From positions 66,693,546 through 66,753,545 of the forward strand of contig NC_081408.1 in NCBI RefSeq assembly GCF_030272615.1: a stretch of DNA of 60,000 nucleotides, read 5' to 3'. Position 1 is the first letter of the stretch, and each line of letters begins with the position of its first letter. Positions 20,640 through 31,489 of the stretch are shown here, in pieces. The translations under genes were made by a program, and so were the position numbers. This DNA is from Cryptomeria japonica. Taxonomy: Eukaryota > Streptophyta > Pinopsida > Cupressales > Cupressaceae. The notes under the pieces were generated by a model, which was not told the origin of the DNA, ran no database searches, and was given only the letters and a program-made list of their open reading frames with translations.

Positions 20640-22340
20640 ATGAAGAAATCAGCTTCTCCTGTGGAACTGCCTTTATGAACATATCAACAAGATTCTCACT
20701 TGTGTGAATCTTCTCAAGCCGTAACTGACCCTCCTCCAAAATAGTCTGGATGAAGTGGTACCTAAGCTGAATGTGCTTTGTCCTTGAATGAAAAGCAGAG
20801 TTCTTTGCAAGATGAATGGAACTCTAGCTATCAGTATACAATGGGCTATCCTCTTGTGTCTGACCCAATTCCTTTAGAAAACATTGCAACCAAATCATCT
20901 CCTTCCTGGCTTCTATAGCAGCAACATACTCAGCTTCAGTGGTTGAAAGTGCAACAACATTTTGCAGCCTAGAAATCCAACTGACTGCAGTTCCCCCTAT
21001 AGTAAAAGCATACCCTGTAGTACTCCTCCATGAATCAATATCACTCACAAGATCAGAGTCAACAAATCCACTCAGAGCAGCATTAGATCCTTTGAAACAT
21101 AATGCCTTCATAGTAGTTCCTTTCAAATACCGAAGAATCCATTTCACAGCATTCCAATGCTCCATACCTAGATTACTCCTAAACCTACTCACAACTCCCA
21201 CTACATGTGCAATATCTGGCCTTGTGCATACCATTGCATACATCAGACTGCCAACAGCTGATGAATATGGGATGTTAGACATTTTATTAACCTCTTCTTG
21301 TGCCTTTGGACACATCTCCTTAGTCAATTTGAAATGACTAGCCAAAAGTGTACTAACTGCTTTTGCATCTTGCATGTTAAATCTTTTCAACACCTTCTTT
21401 ATATACTCACTTTGGGACAAATTCAAGGTTCTATTTTTCTTGTCCCATGTAATCCTCATACCGAGAATTTGCTTAGCTGTACCCAAATCCTTCATAGCAA
21501 ATGACCTGGCTAATTTCTGTTTAAGATCATTTATATGTTGCATGTTAGACCCAACAACAAGCATGTCATCAACATAAAGCAACAGGATAATATAACTGCC
21601 ATTATCAAACCTCTTAAAATATACACAATGATCAGAATGACATCTATGATAACCGTGTTCAGCCATGAAACTATCAAATTTTAAATACCATTGTCAGGGT
21701 GCTTGCTTTAGGCCATACAAACTTTTCTTCAACCTGCACACCAAGTTCTCCTTACCTTTGACCTCATATCCCTGTGGTTGCAACATGTAAATTTCCTCCT
21801 CCAGATCTCCATGGAGAAAAGCTATTTTGACATCTAATTGTTCAAGATGTAAATCATCTATAGCCACAAGACTAAGTACAGCTCTAATTGAAGTCATTTT
21901 TACAACTGGAGAAAATATTTCATCATAATCTATACCCTTTTTCTGTGCAAAACCTTTTACCACAAGTCTGGCCTTATATCTTTTCTAACCTCCTTCTTCC
22001 TCCTTCAGCCGATAAACCCATTTGTTAGGCAAGGCCCTTTTTTCTGCAGGTAAAGGGACTAAGTCCCAAGTCTTATTTTTCATCAAGGAGTCCATCTCTT
22101 CTTTCATGCCTATCTCCCACTGTTGTTTGGCATCTACCTGCATTGCTTCTTCATATTCTTCTGGTTCACCATAATCCATTAATAAAATAGAATACAAAGA
22201 AGGAGAAAATCTTTTAAGGGGTCTACTTGTCCTCGTAGAGTGTCTAACACTTGCAAGAGTTTGTGGAACAATCTGTTGTTGCTGAGCATTAGGTACCCGT
22301 AGCATTTCATTTTCAGGAATCTCATCCAACACCACATATT
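20640..22340 (-). pseudogene. Copia-B reverse transcriptase and RNase H
   Basis: Minus strand, 22335 down to about 20640. RT starts after W-E-I-G-M-K-E-E-M-D-S-L and W-V-Y-R-L-K-E-E-E-G-G. Then come [38 protein letters not shown], and the active site L-L-Y-V-D-D-M-L (Y-V-D-D at 21565-21576). RNase H has F-V-D-S-D-L, Y-A-F-T-I-G-G-T-A-V-S-W, S-T-T-E-A-E-Y and a stop at 20824, beyond which K-N-S-A-F-H-S-R-T-K-H-I remains readable. Stops: TAG at 21985-21987 (CAG in the duplicate at 26022-26024), TGA at 21694-21696 (CGA in the duplicate) and TAG at 20824-20826. The frame is otherwise intact. It makes cDNA from element RNA when functional. Confidence 0.9.
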
Positions 22341-22419
22341 GTTGTTTGTCATGTTCATGCTTCTTTTCCTACATCTGTTCTTTATACATAACCTTCTCAA
22401 TGAATATAACATCTCTACT

Positions 22420-23403
22420 TCTAATTATTTTCTTATTTTCAAAATCCCATAATTGATAGCCATATTCATCTATCCCATATCCAATGAAGGTACATTTCTA
22501 AGATTTAGCATCAAGCTTGGTTCTGTTTTCTTTATCAACATGGACAAAAGCTTCCCAACCAAAAGTTTTTAGAAAAGAATAATTTACCTTTTTACCAGTC
22601 CATGCCTCCTCTGGAATACCACCATCCAAAGGGGTTGAAGGTCCTCTATTTATCAAATAGACAGTAGTATGTACAACATCTACCCAAAAATGTAAGGGCA
22701 ATCTAGCATGCAATCTCATGCTCCTCGCACGTTCCATAATAGTCCTATTCATTCTCTCTGGCACACCATTTTCCTGTGGAGATCTTGGAACTATCTTCTT
22801 CTTTCGAATCCCATTTAAGGAACAGTAATCTTCAAATGCTTTACTGCAATACTCACCTTCATTATCCGATCTGAGACACTTCAACTTTTTCCCTGTCTCA
22901 TTCTCAACCAAAGCTTTCCATTTCTTAAAAGTTTCAAAAACATCTGATTTTTGTTTTAGGAAATATACCCATGTTTTTCTGGTTGATTCATCAATAAAAA
23001 TAACATAATAACAAGAGCCACCAAGAGATGATACCTGAGCCAGTCCCCATACATCTGAATGTACAAGATCTAACTTCTCACTCTTCTTCTCTTTCCCAAC
23101 CTTGAGAAATCTAACTCTTTTCTATTTACCATAAACATAGTTTTCATAAAACTCTAAATCAATCTTCTTTAGTCCTGGCAATAGATTTTTGGAGTGAAGG
23201 ATTTTCATCCCTTTCTCACTCATGTGCCCAAGCCTATGGTGCCACATTATCGAATCTGTTCTTGCAACATTTATTGTTGTTGTCCCTGCAGTAACTTTAT
23301 CTATAGCAGCTAAAGTAGAGTAAGTGTTACCAGTACACAGATATAATGTGCCTACCTTCGTACCTTTAGCTACTACTAATGATCCTTTAGTGACCTTCCA
23401 CAT
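22420..23403 (-). pseudogene. Copia-B integrase
   Basis: The GAG-pre-integrase part (M-W-H-H-R-L-G-H-M-S-E-K-G-M, then Y-E-N-Y-V-Y-G-K) leads into the core: L-V-H-S-D-V-W-G (first Asp, near 23050), R-S-D-N-E-G-E-Y (second Asp) and Q-E-N-G-V-P-E-R-M-N-R-T (Glu). All three catalytic residues are present, unlike in Copia-A and Gypsy-B. In the zinc region the expected C-x-x-C is Y-E-N-Y-V-Y, so its cysteines are lost. Two in-frame stops break it: TAG after V-Y-G-K (near 23121) and TAG before K-C-T-F-I-G-Y (22498-22500), both CAG-to-TAG type. The domain inserts cDNA into chromosomes. Confidence 0.87.
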
Positions 23404-23871
23404 ACTGTCTAAGAAGGTAACTATGCAACCTTCACTACCTAGTTGCCCTACAGAAATTAAATTTCTTCTTAAATTAGGAACATGTCTTACCTCCTGCAGA
23501 AACTAGTCATTACCATTCTACAACTTGATCTTTATCTTTCCTTTTCCAACAATTTGACAGGGCTCATCATCACCCAAATATACCTGTCCAAAATCACCTT
23601 GAACATAATCTAGAAAATATTTTCTATGGGGTGTAGCATGAAATGAAGCCCCAGAATCTATTACCCAGGAATCATTAACATTATCCAAACATAAGATTAA
23701 AGCATCTTGTAAAGTATTACTTGCAATATTAGCTTCCTTACTATCATTTTCATTTTTGTCTCCTTGTTTGTTTTTCCGAGACCAACAGTCTTTCTTTAGA
23801 TGACCAGGCTTTCCGTAGTACCAGTAATCTTTCTTTCCTCTAGATTGAGAGCGTCCTTTCTTTGACTTCCC
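23404..23871 (-). pseudogene. Copia-B protease and Gag zinc-knuckle region
   Basis: Minus strand. A basic linker leads to the zinc knuckle K-D-Y-W-Y-Y-G-K-P-G-H-L-K-K-D-C, in which two expected Cys are Tyr (codons TAC at 23824-23826 and 23815-23817). The His and last Cys remain. Then comes the retropepsin D-S-W-V-I-D-S-G-A-S-F-H-A-T (D-S-G near 23656-23664), the flap region and R-H-V-P-N-L-R-R-N-L-I-S-V-G-Q-L. A TAG replaces Trp in G-N-D-x-F-L-Q near 23504, and a TGA lies in the linker at 23872. The order gag, knuckle, protease, integrase is standard for copia. Confidence 0.82.
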
Positions 23872-24540
23872 TCATGACTTCTCATTCCTAGGGCCTTTTC
23901 CTCTTTCCTTTGATCTTCCTCTATTCTCCACATTCAAAACACTACCCAATGATGTTGGAGTCTCACCTGTGCTTTTCCTTTGCATTTCCTTTCTTAGGAT
24001 AACACCAACAATATCATCAAATACCAAAGTATTTTTACCAGAGACAAAGTTATTTACAGCCATAACCAAGCTATTCCAGCTTTCTGGCAAAGAACATAAA
24101 ATCAAGAGAGCCCTAACCTCTTTTGTAAAGGTAATTTTTACCGAAGACAATTGACTGGTAATTGTATTAAATTCATTTAAGTGCTCCGCTACAGATCCTC
24201 CCTCACTCATTTTCAAATTAAACAAATGCTTCATAAGAAATACCTTATTCGAAGTCGAGGGTTTCTCATACAACTTAGCCAATGTTGCCATCACATCTAT
24301 AGTCATTTTTGCTTATGTTATATTGAATGCTATAGACGACGCAAGGCACAATCGAATGGATCCCAGTGCCTTTCTATCTACAATGTCCCACTCTTCATCT
24401 GATATTGTGGTCAGTTTCTTTGCCTTTCCTTCCAATGGCTGCCACAAATCCTTTTGATGCAGGTAATCCTCCATCTGCATTTTCCATAACTGATAATTCT
24501 GGTCATTAAACTTTTCAACCTTGAATTTGGAATCCTCCAT
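23872..24540 (-). pseudogene. Copia-B Gag
   Basis: Starts at the Met at 24540 (M-E-D-S-K-F-K-V-E-K-F-N-D-Q-N-Y), about 50 bp inside the primer site. This is the classic N-terminus of Tnt1-like Gag: F-x-G-x-N-Y-x-x-W-x-x-x-M. It continues with W-D-I-V-D-R-K-A-L-G-S-I-R-L, a TAA at about 24310, M-A-T-L-A-K-L-Y-E, Y-E-K-P-S-T-S-N-K, M-K-H-L-F-N-L-K-M-S-E-G-G-S-V-A-E-H-L-N-E-F and L-C-S-L-P-E-S-W (UBN2 domain). The TAA and the TGA at 23872 are in the same frame, so the original polyprotein was continuous. It encodes the particle shell. Confidence 0.88.
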
Positions 24541-24587
24541 TGCTCCTACTCAAATCTGAAAGTCCTGCCAATTTATAGAAAACCTCA

Positions 24588-24600
24588 CTTTGATACCAAT
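24588..24600 (-). other. Primer binding site of Copia-B
   Basis: On the minus strand ATTGGTATCAAAG, directly adjacent to the LTR end CCCTAACA. This is the methionine-tRNA type used by Tnt1-like elements, with A in place of the more common G. Confidence 0.88.
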
Positions 24601-25026
24601 TGTTAGGGTTTCAAGCAGATCTGAAGCAAATATGAACTAACAATTATATGCAAATTTAAATACAAAAAGATAAAGAAATAAAATAGGACATAGATAACAC
24701 AGAGATTTAACGTGGTTCACCCAGAATGGGTTACGTCCACCATACACAGTCATCCAATCTTTTTTATTATCTAGCAAAAAATAGTACATCAACCTTACAA
24801 TGCCTTAAGCATCCCAGCCGCTTATAACATGCATTTTTAGGGTAACAAACAAAGTCGGCCCTTTTAGGGTTTTATTACAATGTCAGTTTTCATCAATGAA
24901 AAACGGCAAAATTTTTTTTCTTGGGGGCTGCCGCCCCTGAACCCCCACTTTTCTCATGGGCTGCTGCACCCGCACCCGTGCTCGGGGCCCAGCCCGGCCC
25001 CGGACCCCAGCAAGGATATGTACTCA
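24601..25026 (-). repeat. 5' LTR of Copia-B (outer end missing)
   Basis: Matches 20058-20477 at roughly 95% but lacks the last 34 or so bases (the TGTTGAAATG outer end). It carries an enlarged GC-rich block at 24927-25011, much richer in G+C than its surroundings. It ends abruptly at ...TACTCAG, where RNase H coding sequence of a second copy begins. Confidence 0.85.
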
Positions 25027-26200
25027 GTTCCCCCTATAGTAAAAACATACCCTGTAGTACTCCTCTATGAATCAATATCACCCGCCAGATCAAAGTCAAA
25101 AAATCCACTCAGAGAAGCATTATATCCTTTGAAACATAATGCCTTCGTAGTAGTTCCTTTCAAATACCGAAGAATCCATTTCACAGCATTCCAATGCTCC
25201 ATACCCGGATTACTCATAAACCTGCTCACAACTCCCACTGCATGTGCAATATCTGGCCTTGTGCATACCATTGCATACATCAGACTACCAACAACTGATG
25301 AATACAGGATTTTAGACATTTTATTAACCTCTTCCTATGCCTTTGGACACATCTCCTTAGTCAATTTGAAATGACTAGCCAGAGGTGTACTAACTGCTTT
25401 TGCATCTTGCATGTTAAATCTTTTCAACACCTTCTTTATATACTCACTTTGGGACAAATTCAAGGTTCTATTTTTCCTATCCCGTGTAATCCTCATACCG
25501 AGAATTTGCTTAGCTGCACCCAAATCCTTCATAGCAAATGACCTGGCTAATTTTTGTTTAAGATCATTTATATGTTGCATGTTAGACCCAGCAACAAGCA
25601 TGTCATCAACATAAAGCAATAGGATAATATAACTGCCATTATCAAATCTCTTAAAATATACACAATGAACAGAATGACATCTATGATAACTGTGTTCAGC
25701 AATGAAACTATCAAATTTTAAATACCATTATCGAGGTGCTTGCTTTAGGCCATACAGACTTTTCTTCAACCTGCACACCAAGTTCTCCTTACCTTTGACC
25801 TCATATCCCTATGGTTGCAACATGTAAATTTCCTCCTCCAGATCTCCATGGAGAAAAGCTGTTTTGATATCTAATTGTTTAAGATGTAAATCATCTGCAG
25901 CCACAAGACTAAGTACAGTTCTAATTAAAGTCATTTTTACAACTGGAGAAAATATTTCATCATAATCTATACCCTTTTTCTGTGCAAAATCTTTTACCAC
26001 AAGTTTGGCCTTATATCTTTTCTGACCTCCTTCCTCCTCCTTCAGCCGATAAACCCATTTGTTAGGCAAAGCCCTTTTTTCTACAGGTAAAGGGACTAAG
26101 TCCCAAGTCTTATTTTTCATCAAGGAGTCCATCTCCTCTTTCATGCCTATCTCCCACTGTTGTTTGGCATCTACCTGCATTGCTTCTTCATATTCTTCTA
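25027..26200 (-). pseudogene. Copia-B second partial copy: RT to RNase H
   Basis: A near-duplicate of 20989-22162 containing W-V-Y-R-L-K-E-E-E-G-G-Q-K-R, the RT core with L-Y-V-D-D-M-L and the start of RNase H, broken at both ends. It has no LTR of its own on the right. It preserves Gln (CAG at 26022-26024) where the main copy has TAG, and Arg (CGA at 25731-25733) where the main copy has TGA. It has its own TAA at 25728-25730 where the main copy keeps CAA. The two copies therefore decayed independently. The left junction with the LTR is abrupt, with only AG/CAG microhomology. Confidence 0.88.
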
Positions 26201-26277
26201 GTTTGTATTTGGCATTATGTTTTTAGCACTTAGATATTTTTCCATCTAGTGTTTCCATCAATGCCAAAGGGGGAGAT
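26201..26277 (+). other. 3' internal tail of Copia-A with polypurine tract
   Basis: Resumes Copia-A after the Copia-B complex. GCCAAAGGGGGAGATTG, with the AAAGGGGGA tract at 26266-26273, directly precedes the 3' LTR; this tract primes plus-strand DNA synthesis. A weaker purine run (AAAGGGGAAGAGA) remains at about 20010, on the left side of the Copia-B insertion. Confidence 0.8.
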
Positions 26278-28481
26278 TGTATGTATTGTGGATGACTTCA
26301 TCATGTGTTGCATTGGTTTTGTCATTGATGTCAACACTTATCTTCTTGGAGGTCTACATTGTTTATTTGGCACTATGGTTATATTGGTTTATTGCTGAAC
26401 CAGTATATTGTGGTCCCGACATGGATATTAGCTTATGCATAGTCACTGGTATATGCTTTACCGATAGGTTATATTGTTCACCAGTAGAGATGATGACTTG
26501 TTATCATTTGGAGATCATTTGGTTATGTTGAAGGCATGGATTGGATGTTTGGATTTGGTCTTTTGCTTATTGGTCTAATCGGGTTGACATATTTGCCTTT
26601 ACTGGCAAATAGGTCTAGCTTATGGACCTGTACATTATATCTATTCCAGATCAGCATGACATGTTTTGGAAATGGTTTATTGATTGTAAATGTATTGAGC
26701 CGACATATTGTATTGCATCAAGACTTGTTTGTAATTAATTTAATTGTAATATCTTTAGTGAGCCGACCTTAACATTTGGTCTTAGGTTTTGTATAAATAA
26801 ATGTAAGATCTTATTGAATATCAGATATTGGATAATGGTATGAGTGTGTGCAAATATTAAAGAGAGAAAATAAGTAGATCCTTATGTGAATCACATAAAC
26901 ATTATTTGAAGGTTAAAGGAAGGTTATGAAGTTGTTTGACACTCATGTTCAGAGCTTAAACCGATACTGAATCCCACATTGCAGATGCTATATTGAAGAA
27001 GTGTTAGATCCCAGAGACAACTGAGAGGGGGGGTGAATCAGTTGTCTAATAAATTCAAACCAAAAATAACTTAATGAACCTTAATTCTTAATACTGGTAA
27101 ATTAGACTTTATGCCCGTAGATAGTTTATTAGTTAATTGTAGTACTGGTAAAGATTAATGCATGAAATAAAAAGACAATAACATCCACATCACATAACAC
27201 CAATATTTGTACATGGAAACCCTGTAAGGGGAAAAACCACAGTGGGAAACCTTATCCACAATCAGATGATACTACTATAGATAGTATATGTATACAAATG
27301 GGGTCTGCACATGCATAAAGGCCAAGCACCTAAAGCTCACTGCTCAAATACAAATAGGAGTCACACTGACTACAATTGGATGGTTAAATATAATAATGAT
27401 GTACTGCTCAAAATAGCATCTTCATATACTGGATTCAGTACCGGTGTAGTTCTGATTGCCTTCACAAAAACCTTATTTCACCTTCAAATGATGTCTACGT
27501 GTATAGATCTGCTTATTCTCACATATATCATCTTATAATTCTTTTTTCCAATCCCTATTGATCTTACAAATATGATCTTACATATATACTATAACCTAAA
27601 ACCAATTTTAGTAGGTCAGCTCTAAATGATATTACAATAAAATAATTACAAGTAAATCAATAACCGATGCAATATCTGATTCAACATGTTGGCTTAATGC
27701 ATTTACAATAACAACAAAATCATCTCCAAAGCATGTCATGCTGATATGGAATAGATAAGTCTACCGGTGCATAACTTGGACCTATTTGCGGGTAACAACA
27801 AATATGCAAATACGAATATACCAATGAGAAATTCTCCAAGACAAAGTGTCCAAATAATGTCTTTGACATAACTAGATGTTTTCCATGTCATTCCAAATTT
27901 TGGTGAATAATATATTCAGCCACTGTACCGAATACTGATGACTGTGCATAAGTCACTTGGTTGTCGGTGAACATTGTCAATTCTCCAAATTGCCAGAGTT
28001 GATAAGTGTTGATAGGTGTTGACATCAATGACAAAACCATACAAAAATACCAACAATCAGTACATTGTTATTGGATTTAACCATCCAATTGTAGTCAGTG
28101 TGACTCCTATTTTGTGATTGAGTAGTGAGCTCTAAGCAGTTGGCCTTCTGCATGTGCACACCCCATTTGTATACACTTACTATTTGCAGTAGTATCATGT
28201 GATTGTGGGTAAGGTTTCCCTCCCTGGTTTTTCTCCTTACAGGGTTTCCACGTCAAAATCTCTCTGTCATGTGTTGTGGATGTTGTTTCTTTTTCTGTTT
28301 CATGCATTAGGTTATACCAGTACTGCTATAACAGTTAATCTATTTTACCAACATTAAAGTTTGTCTTACTGGCACTGAGTATTAAGTTGGAATAATTTTT
28401 TTTTTGTTTATAATTTATATATAATTGGTTCACAACTGATTCACCCCCCTCCCTCTCAGTTGTCCTTCCTGGTTCCTAATA
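26278..28481 (+). repeat. 3' LTR of Copia-A, interrupted
   Basis: Pairs with 14516-15669. The left part is 26278-27001 and the right part 28056-28481, with an inverted solo LTR between. Removing the insert leaves about 1,150 bp, matching the 5' copy. It ends TTCCTAATA where the 5' copy ends TTCCTAACA. Confidence 0.83.
27002..28055 (-). mobile_element. Solo LTR of a related copia family, inserted in reverse
   Basis: 1,054 bp; on the minus strand it starts TGTTGGTATT and ends GGGATCTAACA. It contains the family's typical internal landmarks in reverse (GTCATTGATGTCAACA near the start, TTCACCCCCCCTCTCAG near the end). It breaks the Copia-A 3' LTR. The flanking pentamers are AGAAG (left) and ATCAG (right), only 3 of 5 matching, so the target duplication is decayed or the edges are off by a base or two. 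Confidence 0.75.
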
Positions 28482-29877
28482 GTGTCTAGTTTGTGAGACA
28501 TTGGTTTCTTGCTTATAGGTTCCCTTAAGAAATGATGTTATTTTTTTTTTCTTATTTTCTTCAATTATTAATGGAATTAACAATTGCATGAAGTTGTAAA
28601 TTTTAATTTTATGGAAGAAAATATGGAAAAAAAATTTAACATTATTAAAAATAAAGTCAATGTAATTTATATAGAAAAATTTGCATGTTTGAAATGAACA
28701 TGAGTCTCCATAATGAGAACCTATCTTTTTAGCTAATTAAACTCAAGCCCTTAGACCATTTTGATAATTTAACACATTATTGTTGGTGTATATGTGACAC
28801 TTTCGATATGAATGAAGATAATAAAAAAAAATCTTTTATGCAATCAGGTCTTGTGTTGTAAGTGTAACAATGTATCAAGATTGAAATGTTATCCATCTTA
28901 TAGTAATTCTATGATTGCACTTCATGGTATATATAAGTAAGAAGACAATGGATAAGGGCTTAAATTCAGGGATGGACCATGCCTACCATACAAAAAAATC
29001 TTGATGGTTATCCATTTAGAACTATTTTTTTAAATAAAGAGGCCTAGCTTATTTTAAAAGTTATCTATAGAAACTAAATATATGAAAGACTAATTATGAG
29101 AAAGTAAATTATGACTTTCCCAAAATCTCCCCTTTCAAGTTATACAACCTTCTTAAAATTATAATTGTATTGAATATCTAATATGACTAAAATGAAGATA
29201 AAACAATCAAATTTAGGTTGTATTAATTGTAGTTTAATTAGAACCACTCTTTCATTCAATAACATTGGTTTAAGTGGATTAGACCATGATTCTAATGTGA
29301 ATCCTTTGTTGATGAATAATGCTAAAGACACATTTATCCACTAGGAGAGCTATACGATTGGTTTGGGTTTCTAAGGGAATTAAAATATTCATAATTGATC
29401 TCTACCATGTAAATATCATGTAGTATTATATCGAAATATTATTTCATAATATAATATATTATTGAAATAATGAAAAATAATTGAATAAAACTAAATAATA
29501 TAGTTAAGAAATATTCTAAACTTTCTATTTATATTTATAAATATTTTTTCATATTAGATAAAATCTAGCTTCATAATTGATTAATTTAGTGTTCATGAGA
29601 TCTTGAATAAATTTAATATCATTTTTATAATTTAAAAGTGAAGATAGCAATATTAAAGTTCATGGAATGTTATCGTGTCTTTTACTTTTAACTAATACAT
29701 TTTTTATTTAAAATAATTAAAAGGGGTGTAGTATGTAAATGAAAATTTTAATGGATTTTTGATGTTGGATTGGGGGATTAAATGGAATTTTAAGAACTAA
29801 AGTTGTAGATTTGATTTTTAAATGGTACCTGGTTATGTGCGATTAAAAATCAAATATAACATTCACAAATCTCATTT
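28482..29877. other. No gene recognised
   Basis: Very AT-rich. Near 29400-29480 there are overlapping short AT palindromes (ATAATATATTAT-like). Nothing coding, no LTR ends and no RNA gene recognised. Confidence 0.5.
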
Positions 29878-30239
29878 GTTTTTTTGATAAATAAACTATT
29901 TGTAAGGGCCAGTCCCCATTCATTATAGAAAATATTCAAATTACATGATGTATGTATAAACTAAAAGGGAAAAAAAGTATGTTCCCAAGCTAAAAAACAT
30001 AGTTCATTAGATCATTTCATATAATTGAAACATTCTATAACCTAATACAAAACTTCTAACAATTTCTATTATTAAAGACATATACATTTTATAAACAAAA
30101 TGGCCTTTCTTTGCCCTCAGAGTTCCTCATACTATTATAACTAATAGTCTGTTAAAATAGACCAAAACAAATATATTAATAATCTACTAGAAAAATATAG
30201 ACCCAAAAACATTTTGATTCCTTCTAACCTTCTTCTAAG

Positions 30240-30800
30240 AAGATATCCATCTTGTCCTCATTCATAGGACTCTCTCTCTCTCCACATTGGCTACTTTAAT
30301 TTGCTCCTCCAGACCTTTCTGGCATATGTAGGTTAAAAACCAATATGGAGCTACATTCTCCACTATGCTCGACCAATTCAAATTAGGAAATCCAGACTAC
30401 TAATTTATGCCTCTTTGTTGTCCTAATACACATCCTCGTCATCCAATAGGATTATAGGGAGTTTTAGAACTTCTTCATTTTGCTTGTCAAAGTCCTTAGG
30501 CAAAGGAATCTAAAAATTATCATAATTTCTGAGAGCATCATCCAAATTGCCCAATACCTAAGTCTTAAACATTTCCTTGCTTAGGTTTTTAGCCACCAAA
30601 TTTCTCAAACCCCTATCTAAATAAATTGCTAGAAACATTAATGAAATGTTTGAATTTACTCGATAATTATGGTCTACCATTATAAGCTCCTCCCCAAGAA
30701 AGGATTTAATCGCATATAGGACTAACATATGTCTATACGTCAAAATAGTCTTCAATCTCTTATCAATTATTCCACCTAAAAAGGCCATTTTCCTTTTGTT
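30240..30800 (-). pseudogene. Unrecognised coding remnant near the LINE 3' end
   Basis: On the minus strand a frame of 76 codons (30788-30558) continues past a TAG: K-S-F-L-G-E-E-L-I-M-V-D-H-N-Y-R-V, then N-I-S-L-M-F-L-A-I-Y-L-D-R-G-L, E-M-F-K-T, L-G-N-L-D-D-A-L-R-N-Y-D-N-F, P-L-P-K-D-F-D-K-Q-N-E-E and L-L-D-D-E-D-V-Y. The composition is that of a real soluble protein, leucine and acidic rich, with no zinc or catalytic motif I recognise. It lies between the LINE RNase H and the LINE tail. It could be a LINE-associated C-terminal region or an unrelated captured gene piece. Confidence 0.4.
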
Positions 30801-31489
30801 TTCCAGTAGTCATATTGGAGTCTCCATTTTGTTAGATAATTCTTATCTTTTCATAGAGAAAAGGGCTATTATGGAATTAGAAGTTATTTTGGATGTTTCC
30901 AAGAAAATCTAAAATATTTAATAGAATATTAAATCCATCATAATGGCTAAGTTAATTCGAAATAAAGATTTATCCTTCCAAGCATCAAATATTGCTACAA
31001 ACTAACAAACTTGAATCATGATTTTTCAATATTTTAAACTTCAAGGATCTCCCCTTGATAGGTCATAATTTCCAGGTTGGAAAACTTTATTTAACAACAA
31101 TCTCCAGATTTATCCTCCACTAAACATCTTTCTTAAAAAAAAAATAGGCCCTCCTTTAACCCTACCCCAAACTACTAAACCATCTAAATAAATGTCTGGA
31201 CTTCTACACCTTTAAATTAAAAAGTGTCTTGAAAATTGTACAAAAAATAATCTCCAAAATTTGAATGGTAGTTGCTAAAATAAATACTATTACTCTGTAA
31301 TGTGTCCCATCAAATCTAATTAGATCTCTCTACCTTACTATAAGATTTCATTCCAAAATGCATTAACTTAAAAAAAGTTTTTGTAATTTTTAAAAACATT
31401 TGTCCATTCATATACAAAAATGGTCAAATTTTTAAAAAATTGCATTTATCAACTTCTCTAATCTAGACAATAAATACTCCATGCTGTCT

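Larger units (their letters stand above)
20058..25026 (-). mobile_element. Copia-B: Tnt1/Tork-like Ty1/copia retrotransposon
   Basis: A nearly full-length minus-strand copia element nested in the tail of Copia-A. It has a 3' LTR (20058-20477), RNase H, RT, integrase, protease, gag, primer site (24588-24600) and 5' LTR (24601-25026). LTR identity is about 95% by eye over roughly 340 bp, so it is the youngest and best kept element here. Catalytic residues in protease, integrase and RT are all present; about nine single-base stops disable it. Its 5' LTR is cut about 34 bp short and fused to another partial copy (25027-26200). Overall style (short LTR, GAG-pre-integrase sequence) resembles the Tnt1/Tork group. 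Confidence 0.88.
14516..28481 (+). mobile_element. Copia-A: Ty1/copia retrotransposon with nested insertions
   Basis: The order on the plus strand is 5' LTR (14516-15669), primer site, gag, protease, integrase, reverse transcriptase, RNase H (to about 19860), 3' internal tail, polypurine tract (26266-26273) and 3' LTR (26278-28481). Integrase lying before RT is diagnostic of copia. The tail is split by the Copia-B complex (20058-26200) and the 3' LTR by an inverted solo LTR (27002-28055). Without those it is about 6.8 kb. Many stops and frameshifts make it inactive. The exact 5' LTR edge is uncertain by some tens of bases, and no target duplication could be confirmed. Confidence 0.85.

Noticed and set aside
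20939-21337. 132-codon plus-strand frame over the Copia-B RNase H
   Set aside because: It is the antisense shadow of the RNase H/RT reading on the minus strand, and the protein-family match is only on the minus strand. The similar frame at 24880-25374 is the same shadow in the duplicate copy.
14516-28481. Target-site duplication for Copia-A
   Set aside because: Pentamers beside 14516 (ATAAT) and after 28481 (GTGTC) do not match, and the left LTR edge is uncertain. I do not claim one.
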